64,000 bases of DNA from Pectobacterium zantedeschiae (GTDB lineage: Bacteria; Pseudomonadota; Gammaproteobacteria; Enterobacterales; Enterobacteriaceae): contig NZ_NWTM01000001.1 in the NCBI RefSeq assembly GCF_004137795.1, positions 496,001 to 560,000 on the forward strand. The letters run 5' to 3'. A program made the position numbers and the translations under genes. The notes below the pieces were generated by a model, which did not search any database, was not told where the DNA came from, and saw only the letters and a program-made list of their open reading frames with translations. Shown here piece by piece: positions 7,367 through 17,637 of this stretch (its first letter is position 1; each line of letters begins with the position of its first letter).

Positions 7367-10300
7367 ATGCCACGCGTCTTTATCAGCACACTTCAACTCA
7401 TCGACTACAGAGATGAAACACTGGCCATTTTGGATCTGATTGGTGGATTCATAGATAACGGTTGGAATGTTGATATCTATTGTCATCAATATGATGCCCG
7501 CATAAAAAATCTGATAGAGAAAAAGTTTGTAGGTAAAGACATTTTCGCCACTGATGACGCCGATTATATTTTCAATGAGTATTATGATCTATTATGGATT
7601 CAGTATTTTTCATTGAATACAAGTATATTAGATAGATTTCTAAATGGTGGCGTTATAACTAATATCATATTCGATCACCAGTCATTAGATAGTCGAGAAG
7701 CTGCATCCGCTGATATTTTGCTTGAAAATCGCTTATGCGATCGAGCATTAGTCACGTTGCCTCGTTTGACTGATTTTTTGAATGATAGTGGGATCACTAG
7801 CTCGCTGATATCTGTTTTTCCTCATTCTGCTCCCGATTTTTATTTCAATCATAGTTCATTTGAAAATGACAATAGCCTAAAAAAGTTACTTATCGTCGTG
7901 GAAGAAACAACGCCGATGCTCAGGGCATTGATAAGTGAATTAGATAAGTTTTCGATAGCCTGTGAAATTATGAATCGAGACCAATGGACTCATAATAATG
8001 TGGTTGCTGATTTTGATGCCATTGTTGCTAGCGGAATTATTGCACAATATGCTCTGTGTGCAGGAAAACCTGCCTATTTGTATCAAGATAATTTCTTTGT
8101 CGGGTATATTACCGATGAATTGATTGAAGGGAATGTATTTCGTAATGAAACGGATGGCAAGACTCTTTCTTCAGAAGAAGTAGCAGAAAGTATTTATAAG
8201 GGCTATGAGCAAGCGGCTAAATATACTCAAGAACGCTTAGGTTATTATAATAAATCCTGGCGGTTATCAAATACATTACCATTATTACTTGGTAGCTTGC
8301 CAGAGCCCACACTTAAAACGATAACCGATCAGGAACTGCAACGACTTGCTCTTCACAACTTAACCTTACAGGATAAAACGAAGCCTTTTTATTCTGTTGA
8401 TAAGTGGTTAAGTGAGCGCTTGATTAGCCCTGCACGTCGTGATTTATTGCAAGCGTTTATTCAAGCCTATCCAGAAATTGGCAATATAGGTATTGCAATA
8501 CTGGCACAATCTAACGATAAGGATGCCATAACTGCGTCATTAACTAGTATTCATGAACAATTTTATGCGGCCAGTGAGGTCTATGTATTGACCTCTAATG
8601 GTTTCACTTGTTCGGATGCTGACGGGGCAGTCACATGGCTATCATCTGACTCGGTTGAGGAAAGCTCGCTGAATGTTGTACTCGCTCAAACATCAGCATC
8701 TTATCTGTTAGTTTTACGTGCCGGTGAACGTTTACTGCCACACGCATCATTATTATTAGCTGAGCATCGCCTGCGTTTTCCTTCGGCAAAAGCATTCTAT
8801 TTTGACGAAGCGATTATGAAAGAGGGTAAAGCAGAAAATCCAATGCTCAAGCCTGAGTGTAATATTGATATGTTGCGTAGTTTCCCTTATATAGGGCGCA
8901 ATATGGCTGTTGATGTATCAACATTACGCCAACAAGGTATTATTCCTTCCGTTGGGGAATCTCTTGAGCTGCATGATGTCGTTTGGCAACTGATAGAGCA
9001 AGAAGGGCCGCAGGCTATTGGCCACATTCCAGAAGTACTGGTTTATACCACAAATTCTTTATTCGACTGGTTGCACAGTGATGGCGTGGTGCAACACTAC
9101 CCTGATATCATTCAACGCCATCTTGCTCGTTGTCATGTTGATGCCGTTGTTTCAGCTAACGATGACGACGGGATATGCCGCATTCAATATCAACACGTAA
9201 GTAAGCCGCTTGTTTCCATTATTATTCCTACGCGTGATCATCTGCCTGTCATTAGTCGGTGCATTGAAACACTGATGGAGCGTACGCAATACCTCAACTA
9301 CGAATTGTTAATTGTAGATAACCAGTCAACAGAAGCAGGTGCTTGTCAATATTTAAGACAACTTGCTGCAATGGAATTAACACAAGTTCAGGTTTTATCG
9401 TGGCCACATCCATTTAATTTTTCTGCCATTAATAATTTTGCCGCTCAAAAAGCAAAAGGCGATGTTCTGGTTTTCCTTAACAATGATACCGAAATCACGA
9501 ACGGAGATTGGTTAAATGCCTTATTAAATCATGCACTACGCCCTGAGGTAGGTATTGTTGGGGCTAAATTGGTGTTTGATGATGGACGAATTCAGCATGG
9601 CGGCATCGTATTAGGAATGAATGATAGCGCCGCGATTGCGTTTCAGGGGATGGGGGCGGAATCTAAAGGTTATATGAGTCGTTTACGCACGACTCACAAC
9701 GTAAGCGCGGTTAGCGCGGCTTGCATGATGATGCGGCGTGACGTTTATGTTGAGCTTGGCGGGTTTGATGAGCAGCAATATCCTACCTATTTTGGTGATG
9801 TTGACCTTGCACTTAAAGCACGTCAACAAGGGTATTTGGTTGTGTGGACGCCAGATGCTCAAGTGATGCATTTAGGTGGTGCATCACGCTTATTACAACA
9901 GCATTTCAAGCTATCACCATTACCGCAAAAATCAGATATCGACTCACTTTATGATCGCTGGTTACCTCAGTTAGCGAACGATCCGTGTTATCACCCTGCT
10001 TATGGTAAACATGCTCCAGGATTTTCTCTGACACCAGAAATGGCAAGGTGTCAACGTGCATTACCAGGGCGGCCTCTACCTGTGGTTATTGGGAGTCATA
10101 GTGATTGGCATGGGTGCGGTCATTATCGTGTTATTTTCCCTTTTCAGGCATTAGAACGAGAGATGCGTATAGAAGGGGGGCTGAAACATGGTGTGCCAAA
10201 ATTGGTCGATGCTGTGGATATGGAGCCCGATGTCGTAATTGTTCAATCTGCCGCTGGGGCCCAGACGCCAGAGATGGTGGCACAGTATCGAAAATATACG

Positions 10301-11050
10301 CGTGCATCGATTGTTGCGGAATTCGATGACTATATTCTTAATATTCCTATTAACAGTGGTAATAGAAAAGCATTCTCACAGCAATTAATTAGAAATTTTC
10401 GTCGTTCGCTGGAATCTGTAGATTGGGTTGTGGTTTCTACGCCTGCACTGGCTGAAGCCTATGCAGCTTACCACTCAGATATTCGTGTCGCTTATAATCG
10501 GCTACCGACATCCTGGTGGAAGGGCTTGACGAGCCTGCGTCAGCAAGGGCGCAAGCCTCGCGTTGGTTGGGCTGGTGGGAGTAGCCATAAAGGTGATTTG
10601 GCGATTCTCCGTTCGGTGGTGAAAGCGCTTGAAGATGAAGTTGAGTGGGTTTTCATGGGGATGAAACCCGAAGGTGTGAAGTGTGAATTTCATGCAGGGG
10701 TACCTATCGAGTATTACCCACAAAAAACAGCGAGCCTGAATCTCGATTTGGCACTGGTACCGCTAGAGCATAACCTGTTCAATGAATGCAAAAGTAATTT
10801 ACGGCTCATGGAGCTGGGGGCTTGTGGGGTTCCTGTGATTTGTACTGACATCGAGCCTTACCGCTGTGGTTTACCAGTAACACGGGTTGATAATCGTTTT
10901 AAGGATTGGATAGATGCGATACGTATGCACATCTCAGATATGGATGCAACAGCAAAAATGGGCGATGAACTGAGAGATGCTGTGTATAAAGATTGGATGT
11001 TGGAAGGTGACGGTTTGACGGATTGGCTACAGGCCTGGTTGCCAAAATAG
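7367..11050 (+). CDS. Giant multidomain glycosyltransferase, probable flagellin glycosyltransferase 1
   Basis: 1227 residues from the ATG at 7367; AAGG stands 9 bases before it, which favours it over an in-frame TTG 21 bases upstream. Residues about 1-330 form an unrecognised N-terminal domain. Around 370-600 is a degenerate GT2-like part. A clear GT2 domain begins at about 617 (VSIIIPTRDHLPVISRCIET) with the metal-site region FLNNDTE near 704. Residues about 905-1227 form a GT-B/GT4-like domain ending KSNLRLMELGACGVPVICTD. This layout resembles Fgt-type flagellin glycosyltransferases of Pseudomonas syringae and RfbC-like O-antigen enzymes. The position directly after the flagellins makes flagellin the likely acceptor. 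Which sugar each domain adds is unknown. Confidence 0.85.
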   Translation: MPRVFISTLQLIDYRDETLAILDLIGGFIDNGWNVDIYCHQYDARIKNLIEKKFVGKDIFATDDADYIFNEYYDLLWIQYFSLNTSILDRFLNGGVITNIIFDHQSLDSREAASADILLENRLCDRALVTLPRLTDFLNDSGITSSLISVFPHSAPDFYFNHSSFENDNSLKKLLIVVEETTPMLRALISELDKFSIACEIMNRDQWTHNNVVADFDAIVASGIIAQYALCAGKPAYLYQDNFFVGYITDELIEGNVFRNETDGKTLSSEEVAESIYKGYEQAAKYTQERLGYYNKSWRLSNTLPLLLGSLPEPTLKTITDQELQRLALHNLTLQDKTKPFYSVDKWLSERLISPARRDLLQAFIQAYPEIGNIGIAILAQSNDKDAITASLTSIHEQFYAASEVYVLTSNGFTCSDADGAVTWLSSDSVEESSLNVVLAQTSASYLLVLRAGERLLPHASLLLAEHRLRFPSAKAFYFDEAIMKEGKAENPMLKPECNIDMLRSFPYIGRNMAVDVSTLRQQGIIPSVGESLELHDVVWQLIEQEGPQAIGHIPEVLVYTTNSLFDWLHSDGVVQHYPDIIQRHLARCHVDAVVSANDDDGICRIQYQHVSKPLVSIIIPTRDHLPVISRCIETLMERTQYLNYELLIVDNQSTEAGACQYLRQLAAMELTQVQVLSWPHPFNFSAINNFAAQKAKGDVLVFLNNDTEITNGDWLNALLNHALRPEVGIVGAKLVFDDGRIQHGGIVLGMNDSAAIAFQGMGAESKGYMSRLRTTHNVSAVSAACMMMRRDVYVELGGFDEQQYPTYFGDVDLALKARQQGYLVVWTPDAQVMHLGGASRLLQQHFKLSPLPQKSDIDSLYDRWLPQLANDPCYHPAYGKHAPGFSLTPEMARCQRALPGRPLPVVIGSHSDWHGCGHYRVIFPFQALEREMRIEGGLKHGVPKLVDAVDMEPDVVIVQSAAGAQTPEMVAQYRKYTRASIVAEFDDYILNIPINSGNRKAFSQQLIRNFRRSLESVDWVVVSTPALAEAYAAYHSDIRVAYNRLPTSWWKGLTSLRQQGRKPRVGWAGGSSHKGDLAILRSVVKALEDEVEWVFMGMKPEGVKCEFHAGVPIEYYPQKTASLNLDLALVPLEHNLFNECKSNLRLMELGACGVPVICTDIEPYRCGLPVTRVDNRFKDWIDAIRMHISDMDATAKMGDELRDAVYKDWMLEGDGLTDWLQAWLPK

Positions 11051-11194
11051 CGGGATAACCTAGTAACACAACATGAGAGTGTGATAGCGCATTGGTTGCT
11101 GAAGAGCCAAGGGCGGTAGCGTTCTCTCTGCCAGATAATGGCAATATATTTTTTGTAAACTGCATATATGAGAGTGTGATTTTCAGGATAAACG

Positions 11195-14100
11195 ATGAAT
11201 AAAAAATTTAAATATCCTTATGTAATTACTGTTCCGGGTTATATTGAAGCCTCTCTTGGGATTCAGGTCGTACATCGCCTTTGTCATCTTATTAACCAAT
11301 ATGGCGGAGAGGCATACGTTATTTCGCCGGTAATTAACCCAGAATGGAATACTCCACAATTAACGTCTGGGAAATTTAATGAATATAAAGAGTCTGGGGA
11401 AGTATTCATTGCAGTTTACCCTGAGATAGAGTCAGGAAACCCTCTGGAAGCACCTATCTGTGTCAGATATATGTTGAATAGGGAAGGGGTTCTGAACGGC
11501 AACAGTATTAATGCAGGTGAGGATGATATATTCTTCTTTTATCGACAAGAGTTTGCTGAAAATGAAGCGAATGTAAATTTGTTGACGATATCAACTTATG
11601 ATTTATCAGTGTTTTGTGATGATGTTACAAAGAAAGATCTTGACCTTTTATATTTAAATCGAATTCCACGAAGTTCTGTCGACTTTTCAACGTTGCCTGA
11701 AAATATAACTGTTTTATCGATGGATCAACCCTTATCTCTGAATGAGCTTTCTAAAGTTCTTAAGCGTGGACGGGTTATGTACTCTTATGAAGCATCTGGT
11801 ACCTGTGCTTTAGCTGGGTTATGTGGTTGTCCTGTAGTCGCCAAAATTGCTACGGGGTATGAAAAATATGCTATCACAGAGAATACATCTAAAGATGTGG
11901 GTAATTCCGAAGTTGCCTGGGATGATTCCCCTAATGAATTGGAACGAATAAGGGCTAGTCTTTATAAATATAGAGATTTTTATGAAGGGTTGGAGATCGT
12001 GTCCAATCAGCAAATTTTAAAATTTTTAGATATCACGCAAGATAAAGCACAGGGTTTTTATAATAAAAACTATAAAGAAAACATAATGGAGTGGGTTAAT
12101 AAACGCAAGCTTTCTTCTGAAAGAATTAACCTTCTTTCAAAAAGTATTAATGAGTTGGTATCACCTCAAATTATTTATGTTTGTATTTATGATCAATATG
12201 AATCTTGGCGCAAGGTTTTAATTACATTAGAGTCTTTACTACCTGTTAAAAAGATGTATTCAAGACTGAACTGTATTGTTTTTACCGATGGAGAATATAC
12301 TCTTTCTAAAGACTTTGAGTCCTGGGTTTCATTGTGCAAAAAAACAAAGCTAAACACTACTATACAAAATATAGCAATGCAGCAGTGTTTTAACTGGCTT
12401 CAATATGTGAGGGCTGGCGTTACATTTGTCGCAGACGGATTTTTTTCCACTATATGCTACTTAAATAAAGGCAGTGAATATAGTGCAGTCTATCCTGATA
12501 AAATATTTATTAGTGAATGTGGTGAGTTAGAATCAGCTTTTTTGCCTGATTTTAGTATTGATTATTTTCTTGGCTTTCCTAGCGCATTTTTTGTTGGCTG
12601 TTTCTTTCATCAAAGCGTCTTTATAGATACAAGTAATTACAGTGACATTTACCCTGATTTTTTTGATTTCGACGTTCTGATGCGTTTGATTACAGGTAAG
12701 GGAAATAGGCATGTCGGTCATTTTTCTGAGCCGTTGTTAATCAGTGAGTCAATAAAAGAGTTAGATGATAATAAAACAGAATACCTAGTTAGTAACTATT
12801 TAAACGCAAGAGGATATGTGAATAGCTTGATTTTACCTAATTCATTAGGTGGATGTCGGGTTGTTTATGGTCATAAAAGAGATTTACCTAAAATTAGTAT
12901 TTTTATCATCGATAATGGTGATGTCAATATATTGCAACGTTGTGTTATGGGGCTGCTAGAGAAATCTAAATATACCAATTATGAAATATTTATTCTAAGT
13001 TGCTATGCTGAGATCGAAGAGAATCGTTACTGGCTGGAAGAAGTAAGTAAAATTGATCCTAACAGAATAAAAATCATTGTATTTCCACATCAGGAAAGTC
13101 GCGCTAAGCTCAACAATATCGCTGCTACTCAAGCATCGGGTGATTATCTACTTTTGCTTGATGCCGAAGTTTTTCCTGCACATGATGAGTGGCTGGAAAA
13201 TTTAGTTAATCATTGTATGCGCGATGAAGTTGGGTGTGTTGGCAGTAAAGTAATTAACCTAAATGAAAAAGTTTATTCAGCCGGTATGATTCTTGGACTT
13301 AATGGTGTGGTTGGAAGTCCTTTTGTAGGGAGTCACTATTCAGCCTCCGGTTATATGCATCGTTTAGCAATAGAGCAAAATTATAGTGTTCTTCCCTTAT
13401 TATGCTTGATTATAAAACGATCTATTTATCAAGATGTTGGTGGAATGGATGAGTCATTGACAGAGGCGAATCTTGCTGATATTGATTTAAGTCTAAAAGT
13501 TCGTGAAGCGGGTTATCTTGCTGTTTGGACACCTTACTCTATTGTTGCAACAGACTTATCGCCAGAGGAAAAAAATGAGAGTAAAGAAATTTACTCAGAT
13601 CAAGATAAAGTAATCTATCATAAGTGGGGTAATCTGATTGCCAATGACCCTGCGTATAATAAAAATTTATCATTGAAAAAAAATTATAAAATAGAAGAAC
13701 ACAGTAGAGCATATGGTCCATCATTAGAGTCGAAAAAATTACTAAGCGTAACGATATTTTCTGGTGGTTGCAATCCGATGCATATGTATCGATTAGAGGA
13801 ACCCTTTTACAAGATGAGATTCGATGGAATGATAGATGGAGTTGTTGCTTCAGAACCTTTCATCATGTCTGATTTATTAAAAATAGAACCTGACGTCATC
13901 ATTACTCAAAATCACATTCAAAGTAGGGAAATAACTAACTTTAAATCGATGAATGATTGCTTTTCTATTTATGATATGAACTATTATGAATTAAGTAAAT
14001 TTTATGATAATAAGAGCAAGAAAGAACAATTAAATAAAATTAAAGAGGAATTGGCTTATTTTGATAGAGTGATTGTCGGGTCTGAGGTGTTAGCTGAGCA

Positions 14101-14698
14101 ATATGGAAGAGTGCATCACGATATTCAGGTTTTACCCACATATTTACCTCATTCCTGGAATGATCTTGCCTTCAAGGAAAGGGTAAGCGATAAACCTCGA
14201 GTTGGGTGTGTAACATTGGATCTCAGTGATGAAGATATTGAACTGGTTTCTAACATCGTCCGTGATTTTTCCCACCTCGTTACATGGGTATTTCTGGGAA
14301 CGTATCCTTCTAAACTGAAACCGTTTATTCATGAATATCACCGCTATCACGGTTTTACGCATTACCCCCAACAGCTAGCTTCTCTTAATCTTGATTTTGC
14401 AATAGCGCCGTTGGCTGATAATCACGCTAATAGAGCTCGCAGCAATATTCGATTATTAGAGTTTGGTATATGTGCAATACCGGTTATATGTAGTGATGTT
14501 TTATGTTACAAAGGTAATCTTTCCATTAGCGTAGTGAAAAATAGGTACAAAGACTGGTCTGCTGCAATGAATCAATATATTCATGATGTGGATTCCGCCA
14601 GAAAGTTTGGCGCTGTGTTGAAAAATGAAGTTCAAGAGAACTGGATGCTTAATCAAAAAAATCTGGAAACTATAAGTAAAAGTTGGTTGCCACGATAA
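11195..14698 (+). CDS. Giant multidomain glycosyltransferase 2, diverged paralog of the preceding gene
   Basis: 1167 residues with the same architecture as its neighbour: unrecognised N-terminal part, GT2 domain from about 565 (ISIFIIDNGDVNILQRCVMG), and GT-B-like C-terminal domain from about 848 ending RSNIRLLEFGICAIPVICSD and WMLNQKNLE...SWLPR, parallel to WMLEGDGLT...WLPK in the first protein. The GT2 metal-site region reads LLLLDAEVF, not the LNNDTE of the paralog. The gene is strongly AT-rich. It lies 144 bases after gene 1 and 22 before the aminotransferase, so it is probably co-transcribed with the sugar genes. It may add a second or terminal residue of the flagellin glycan; that is inference. 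Confidence 0.82.
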   Translation: MNKKFKYPYVITVPGYIEASLGIQVVHRLCHLINQYGGEAYVISPVINPEWNTPQLTSGKFNEYKESGEVFIAVYPEIESGNPLEAPICVRYMLNREGVLNGNSINAGEDDIFFFYRQEFAENEANVNLLTISTYDLSVFCDDVTKKDLDLLYLNRIPRSSVDFSTLPENITVLSMDQPLSLNELSKVLKRGRVMYSYEASGTCALAGLCGCPVVAKIATGYEKYAITENTSKDVGNSEVAWDDSPNELERIRASLYKYRDFYEGLEIVSNQQILKFLDITQDKAQGFYNKNYKENIMEWVNKRKLSSERINLLSKSINELVSPQIIYVCIYDQYESWRKVLITLESLLPVKKMYSRLNCIVFTDGEYTLSKDFESWVSLCKKTKLNTTIQNIAMQQCFNWLQYVRAGVTFVADGFFSTICYLNKGSEYSAVYPDKIFISECGELESAFLPDFSIDYFLGFPSAFFVGCFFHQSVFIDTSNYSDIYPDFFDFDVLMRLITGKGNRHVGHFSEPLLISESIKELDDNKTEYLVSNYLNARGYVNSLILPNSLGGCRVVYGHKRDLPKISIFIIDNGDVNILQRCVMGLLEKSKYTNYEIFILSCYAEIEENRYWLEEVSKIDPNRIKIIVFPHQESRAKLNNIAATQASGDYLLLLDAEVFPAHDEWLENLVNHCMRDEVGCVGSKVINLNEKVYSAGMILGLNGVVGSPFVGSHYSASGYMHRLAIEQNYSVLPLLCLIIKRSIYQDVGGMDESLTEANLADIDLSLKVREAGYLAVWTPYSIVATDLSPEEKNESKEIYSDQDKVIYHKWGNLIANDPAYNKNLSLKKNYKIEEHSRAYGPSLESKKLLSVTIFSGGCNPMHMYRLEEPFYKMRFDGMIDGVVASEPFIMSDLLKIEPDVIITQNHIQSREITNFKSMNDCFSIYDMNYYELSKFYDNKSKKEQLNKIKEELAYFDRVIVGSEVLAEQYGRVHHDIQVLPTYLPHSWNDLAFKERVSDKPRVGCVTLDLSDEDIELVSNIVRDFSHLVTWVFLGTYPSKLKPFIHEYHRYHGFTHYPQQLASLNLDFAIAPLADNHANRARSNIRLLEFGICAIPVICSDVLCYKGNLSISVVKNRYKDWSAAMNQYIHDVDSARKFGAVLKNEVQENWMLNQKNLETISKSWLPR

Positions 14699-14720
14699 TT
14701 TATTACGTTAAGGGCTGTTT

Positions 14721-15842
14721 ATGAAAAATGAGATATATGTTACCAGTCCACTACTTCCTCCGCTTGAGGAGTTTATCCCTTACTTGGAAAAAATATGGGA
14801 AAACAAAAGATTAACGAATGGTGGACCTTTACACGAGCAACTTGAAGAAGAACTGGCAAAATACTTGGGAGTTAAGTATATCAGTCTTTTTTCGAATGGT
14901 ACCTTAGCACTATTGACTGCATTGCAGACATTACGCATTACTGGTGAAGTTATCACTACCCCTTATTCCTTTGTGGCTACTTCACACTCGCTTTTGTGGA
15001 ATGGTTTAAAACCCGTATTTGTGGATATTGATCCTCTGACGTGTAATATTGATCCTGATAAAATTGAACAAGCAATTACTTCTGATACCTCGGCTATTAT
15101 GCCAGTACATTGTTATGGTATTCCTTGCAACATTGAGCGTATTCAAGCTATTGCGGATAACTATGGACTAAAGGTCATCTATGATGCTGCACATGCATTT
15201 GGCGTAAAAAAAGATAACTATAGTGTTTTAAATCATGGCGATTTATCTATCCTTAGTTTCCATGCGACGAAAGTTTTTAATACTATTGAAGGCGGCGCAA
15301 TTATTTCTCAAGATGCCAAGACTAAAAGGCGCATTGATTATCTGAAAAATTTTGGTTTCGCTGATGAAGTTACTGTCGTCGCGCCAGGTATTAACGGGAA
15401 AATGAATGAAGTTCAGGCTGCGTTTGGTCTGCTACAACTAAAATATATCGATGATGCATTGTTGAAAAGAAAAACCGTATACCAACGCTACAGAGAAGCA
15501 TTAAGTAGCATACCTAATATTAGACTGACAGATGTCACTGAGAATATTTCATGGAATTATGCCTATTGTCCGATCTTTCTTGAAGAGAGTTTTCCCTGTA
15601 GTAGAGATGAGCTGTATCTCTTAATGAAAGCTGCGGGTGTATTTACACGGCGTTATTTTTATCCCTTAATTAGTTCATTCCCAATGTACCGTGGTTTAGA
15701 TAGTGCTAAAATCGAAAATTTACCTGAGTCTCACATTGTTGCTGAATCTGTACTTTGTCTACCCATCTATGCAGACTTACAAGAAAATGAGCAAGAGGGA
15801 ATTATTAATTTAATTTATAGTATAGCTTGTCAAGTAAATTAG
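14721..15842 (+). CDS. vioA: VioA-type dTDP-4-amino-4,6-dideoxy-glucose (viosamine) aminotransferase
   Basis: 373 residues, a DegT/DnrJ/EryC1/StrS family PLP enzyme. DAAHAFG (D155, H158) and SFHATKVFN (catalytic Lys184) are the PLP-binding signatures, and LTNGGPLHEQLEEELAKYLG is the usual N-terminal motif. The sequence is close to my memory of E. coli O7 VioA, which transfers an amino group to dTDP-4-keto-6-deoxyglucose to give dTDP-viosamine. The dTDP-glucose precursor enzymes (RmlA, RmlB) are not in the window and would be shared with other pathways. VioA genes beside flagellin genes are known from P. syringae, where the filament carries a modified viosamine. FdtB/WecE-like specificity cannot be excluded from sequence alone. 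Confidence 0.85.
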   Translation: MKNEIYVTSPLLPPLEEFIPYLEKIWENKRLTNGGPLHEQLEEELAKYLGVKYISLFSNGTLALLTALQTLRITGEVITTPYSFVATSHSLLWNGLKPVFVDIDPLTCNIDPDKIEQAITSDTSAIMPVHCYGIPCNIERIQAIADNYGLKVIYDAAHAFGVKKDNYSVLNHGDLSILSFHATKVFNTIEGGAIISQDAKTKRRIDYLKNFGFADEVTVVAPGINGKMNEVQAAFGLLQLKYIDDALLKRKTVYQRYREALSSIPNIRLTDVTENISWNYAYCPIFLEESFPCSRDELYLLMKAAGVFTRRYFYPLISSFPMYRGLDSAKIENLPESHIVAESVLCLPIYADLQENEQEGIINLIYSIACQVN

Positions 15843-15957
15843 CTCTGTTTAGATAAATAATGTATCTCTGGTAATGAGAATTAATATCGAGAGATCATTA
15901 AAGTAATGCTACTAAGAAAAGTAGTGTTTTGTTAGTTTAACGTAATGCAGGTTCCTT

Positions 15958-16554
15958 ATGAATCCTTTCAATGTTGGTTTCTTTACAGAAAATGAACTGA
16001 TCAATTTTGGGTTTAAATCATTAGGTAAAAATGTATGCATTGCAAAAAATTGCACTATCTTAGGTTTAGAGAATATATCAATAGGAAGTAATGTGAGAAT
16101 CGATGGATATACGACGATAATCGCAAGCGGGAATGGCTTTTTGAACTTAGGATCATTTATACATATAGGTGGTTATTCACTATTATCTGCAGGTGCAGGT
16201 ATAACAATGAATGATTTTAGTGGTATATCTCAAGGTGTTAAAATTTATAGTAAAACAGATGACTATACGGGTAACTATTTAACTAATCCTACTGTAAGGC
16301 CAGAGTATACTGGGGTCACTTCGGGTGAAGTGATTTTAGGGAGACATTCGATTATCGGCTCAGGGACTGTAATCTTACCGAAGTTGACGATTGGCGAAGG
16401 AACCTCTGTGGGTGCTCTGTCCCTTGTAACAAAAAGTCTTTCTGAATGGGGAGTTTATTTTGGTAGTCCAGTAAAAAAAATAAAAGAAAGAAATAAGGAA
16501 TTACTTAAGTTAGAAAAAAAATTTCTGATTGAATTATCTAAAGAAAATCCATGA
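15958..16554 (+). CDS. Left-handed beta-helix (hexapeptide repeat) acyltransferase
   Basis: 198 residues with repeated hexapeptide turns, for example ISIGSNVRIDGYTTIIAS, and a C-terminal VILGRHSIIGSGTVILPKLT then TIGEGTSVGALSLVTKSL, a trimeric acyltransferase fold. Such enzymes use acetyl- or other acyl-CoA to modify sugars. The place after vioA suggests N-acylation of the 4-amino group of viosamine, the role of VioB in other systems, but the sequence is not close enough to name it vioB. AGG lies 9 bases before the ATG. The C-terminal tail is Lys-rich. The gene is AT-rich like its neighbours. Confidence 0.8.
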   Translation: MNPFNVGFFTENELINFGFKSLGKNVCIAKNCTILGLENISIGSNVRIDGYTTIIASGNGFLNLGSFIHIGGYSLLSAGAGITMNDFSGISQGVKIYSKTDDYTGNYLTNPTVRPEYTGVTSGEVILGRHSIIGSGTVILPKLTIGEGTSVGALSLVTKSLSEWGVYFGSPVKKIKERNKELLKLEKKFLIELSKENP

Positions 16555-16725
16555 TTTTATTTTTATGCATTATTCTTATTTTTTATTTTTTTTCGTGAAT
16601 TATACCTATAGGTAGATGTAGCTAATTCTAACTTCATTAAGAAGAGTATAGATTAGATTTTTTTCATGAAATTATATAAATTAATAAATTCTTCATTAAA
16701 TTAATATCTTTTATATGGGTGTTTT

Positions 16726-17568
16726 ATGAGAGTTGCCTTAGTTGGAAATTGCCAGCTTGAAATTATTGGTGAGTTGCTGAAAAATAATAAAAATATAGGT
16801 GGGAACGAGTATAGCTATGTTTTTAATACGCCAATATATAAATTAAATGAGAAAGTTGATGTTATAAACTTCTACCATGAATTAGAGTCTTGTGATGTTA
16901 TCTTTATGCAGTATCACTCTGAACGATGGGGGAGGTTTTCTACTTCTTCATTGGAAAGGTACTTTGATATAAAAATGCTGCCCACAATGGAATCTCGAAT
17001 ATCTAGCCCGCAATTAGCCTATATAGATAAAGACCTACCTGATCTTATGGTTTATGTAGACTATCGATTTCTGCATTTATATCTCTCGGGGCTTAATTAT
17101 CAGGATGCTATCGCTCAATATCACAATGTAAGTCTATCCCAAGATAAAAAAGATGCTGCATTGACCGAGGATGCTGATAAGTATAAAAAATTATACAACT
17201 CAGAAAAATTGATTTTTGATTACTCGGATTATTATTTTTCATCGTTGTCTCAAGATCAAAATGAGTATTCAACGATTAGCCACCCTAGTAATAAACACTT
17301 AAGTTTATTGTTTGAGGCAATACATCTTAATACGTTTGGTGCCCATGAAAGCTTTAACCTTAATGGACAAGAGTTGCTGAAAAACTATAGCGCACCTCAC
17401 CTTGGTAGTGGGGATGATAGCTATTATATGATGAGGCATTCTGGGTTGTCACTTGCCTGCAAAATAAATTATTCGTTTTTTGATAAGTATAGTCGAACTG
17501 ATCTGGCTAAAGCATTAATTAGCTCAAATTACTATAATCTTCTAAATGATGAATATATGAATTTTTAA
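16726..17568 (+). CDS. WcbI-like polysaccharide biosynthesis protein
   Basis: 280 residues starting MRVALVGNCQLEIIGELLKN; the VGNCQ motif at the N-terminus is the hallmark of the WcbI family (named from Burkholderia pseudomallei capsule), which binds CoA and is thought to act as or with an acyltransferase. No signal peptide or membrane segment is seen. It is the last plus-strand gene of the island, separated by 171 very AT-rich bases from the acyltransferase and followed by a hairpin. A second acylation of the flagellin sugar is a reasonable guess; no reaction has been firmly shown for the family as far as I know. Confidence 0.7.
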   Translation: MRVALVGNCQLEIIGELLKNNKNIGGNEYSYVFNTPIYKLNEKVDVINFYHELESCDVIFMQYHSERWGRFSTSSLERYFDIKMLPTMESRISSPQLAYIDKDLPDLMVYVDYRFLHLYLSGLNYQDAIAQYHNVSLSQDKKDAALTEDADKYKKLYNSEKLIFDYSDYYFSSLSQDQNEYSTISHPSNKHLSLLFEAIHLNTFGAHESFNLNGQELLKNYSAPHLGSGDDSYYMMRHSGLSLACKINYSFFDKYSRTDLAKALISSNYYNLLNDEYMNF

Positions 17569-17583
17569 ATCATATATTATTTT

Positions 17584-17630
17584 AATGGAATATCAGTTTT
17601 AGTAATATGGAGATATTCCATTATTTTTTA
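17584..17630. terminator. Terminator between convergent island genes
   Basis: Arms AATGGAATATC (17584-17594) and GATATTCCATT (17612-17622), both flanked by T-rich / A-rich sequence, so it can stop the WcbI-like gene and the convergent glycosyltransferase. Confidence 0.75.
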
Positions 17631-17637
17631 AAGTAAA

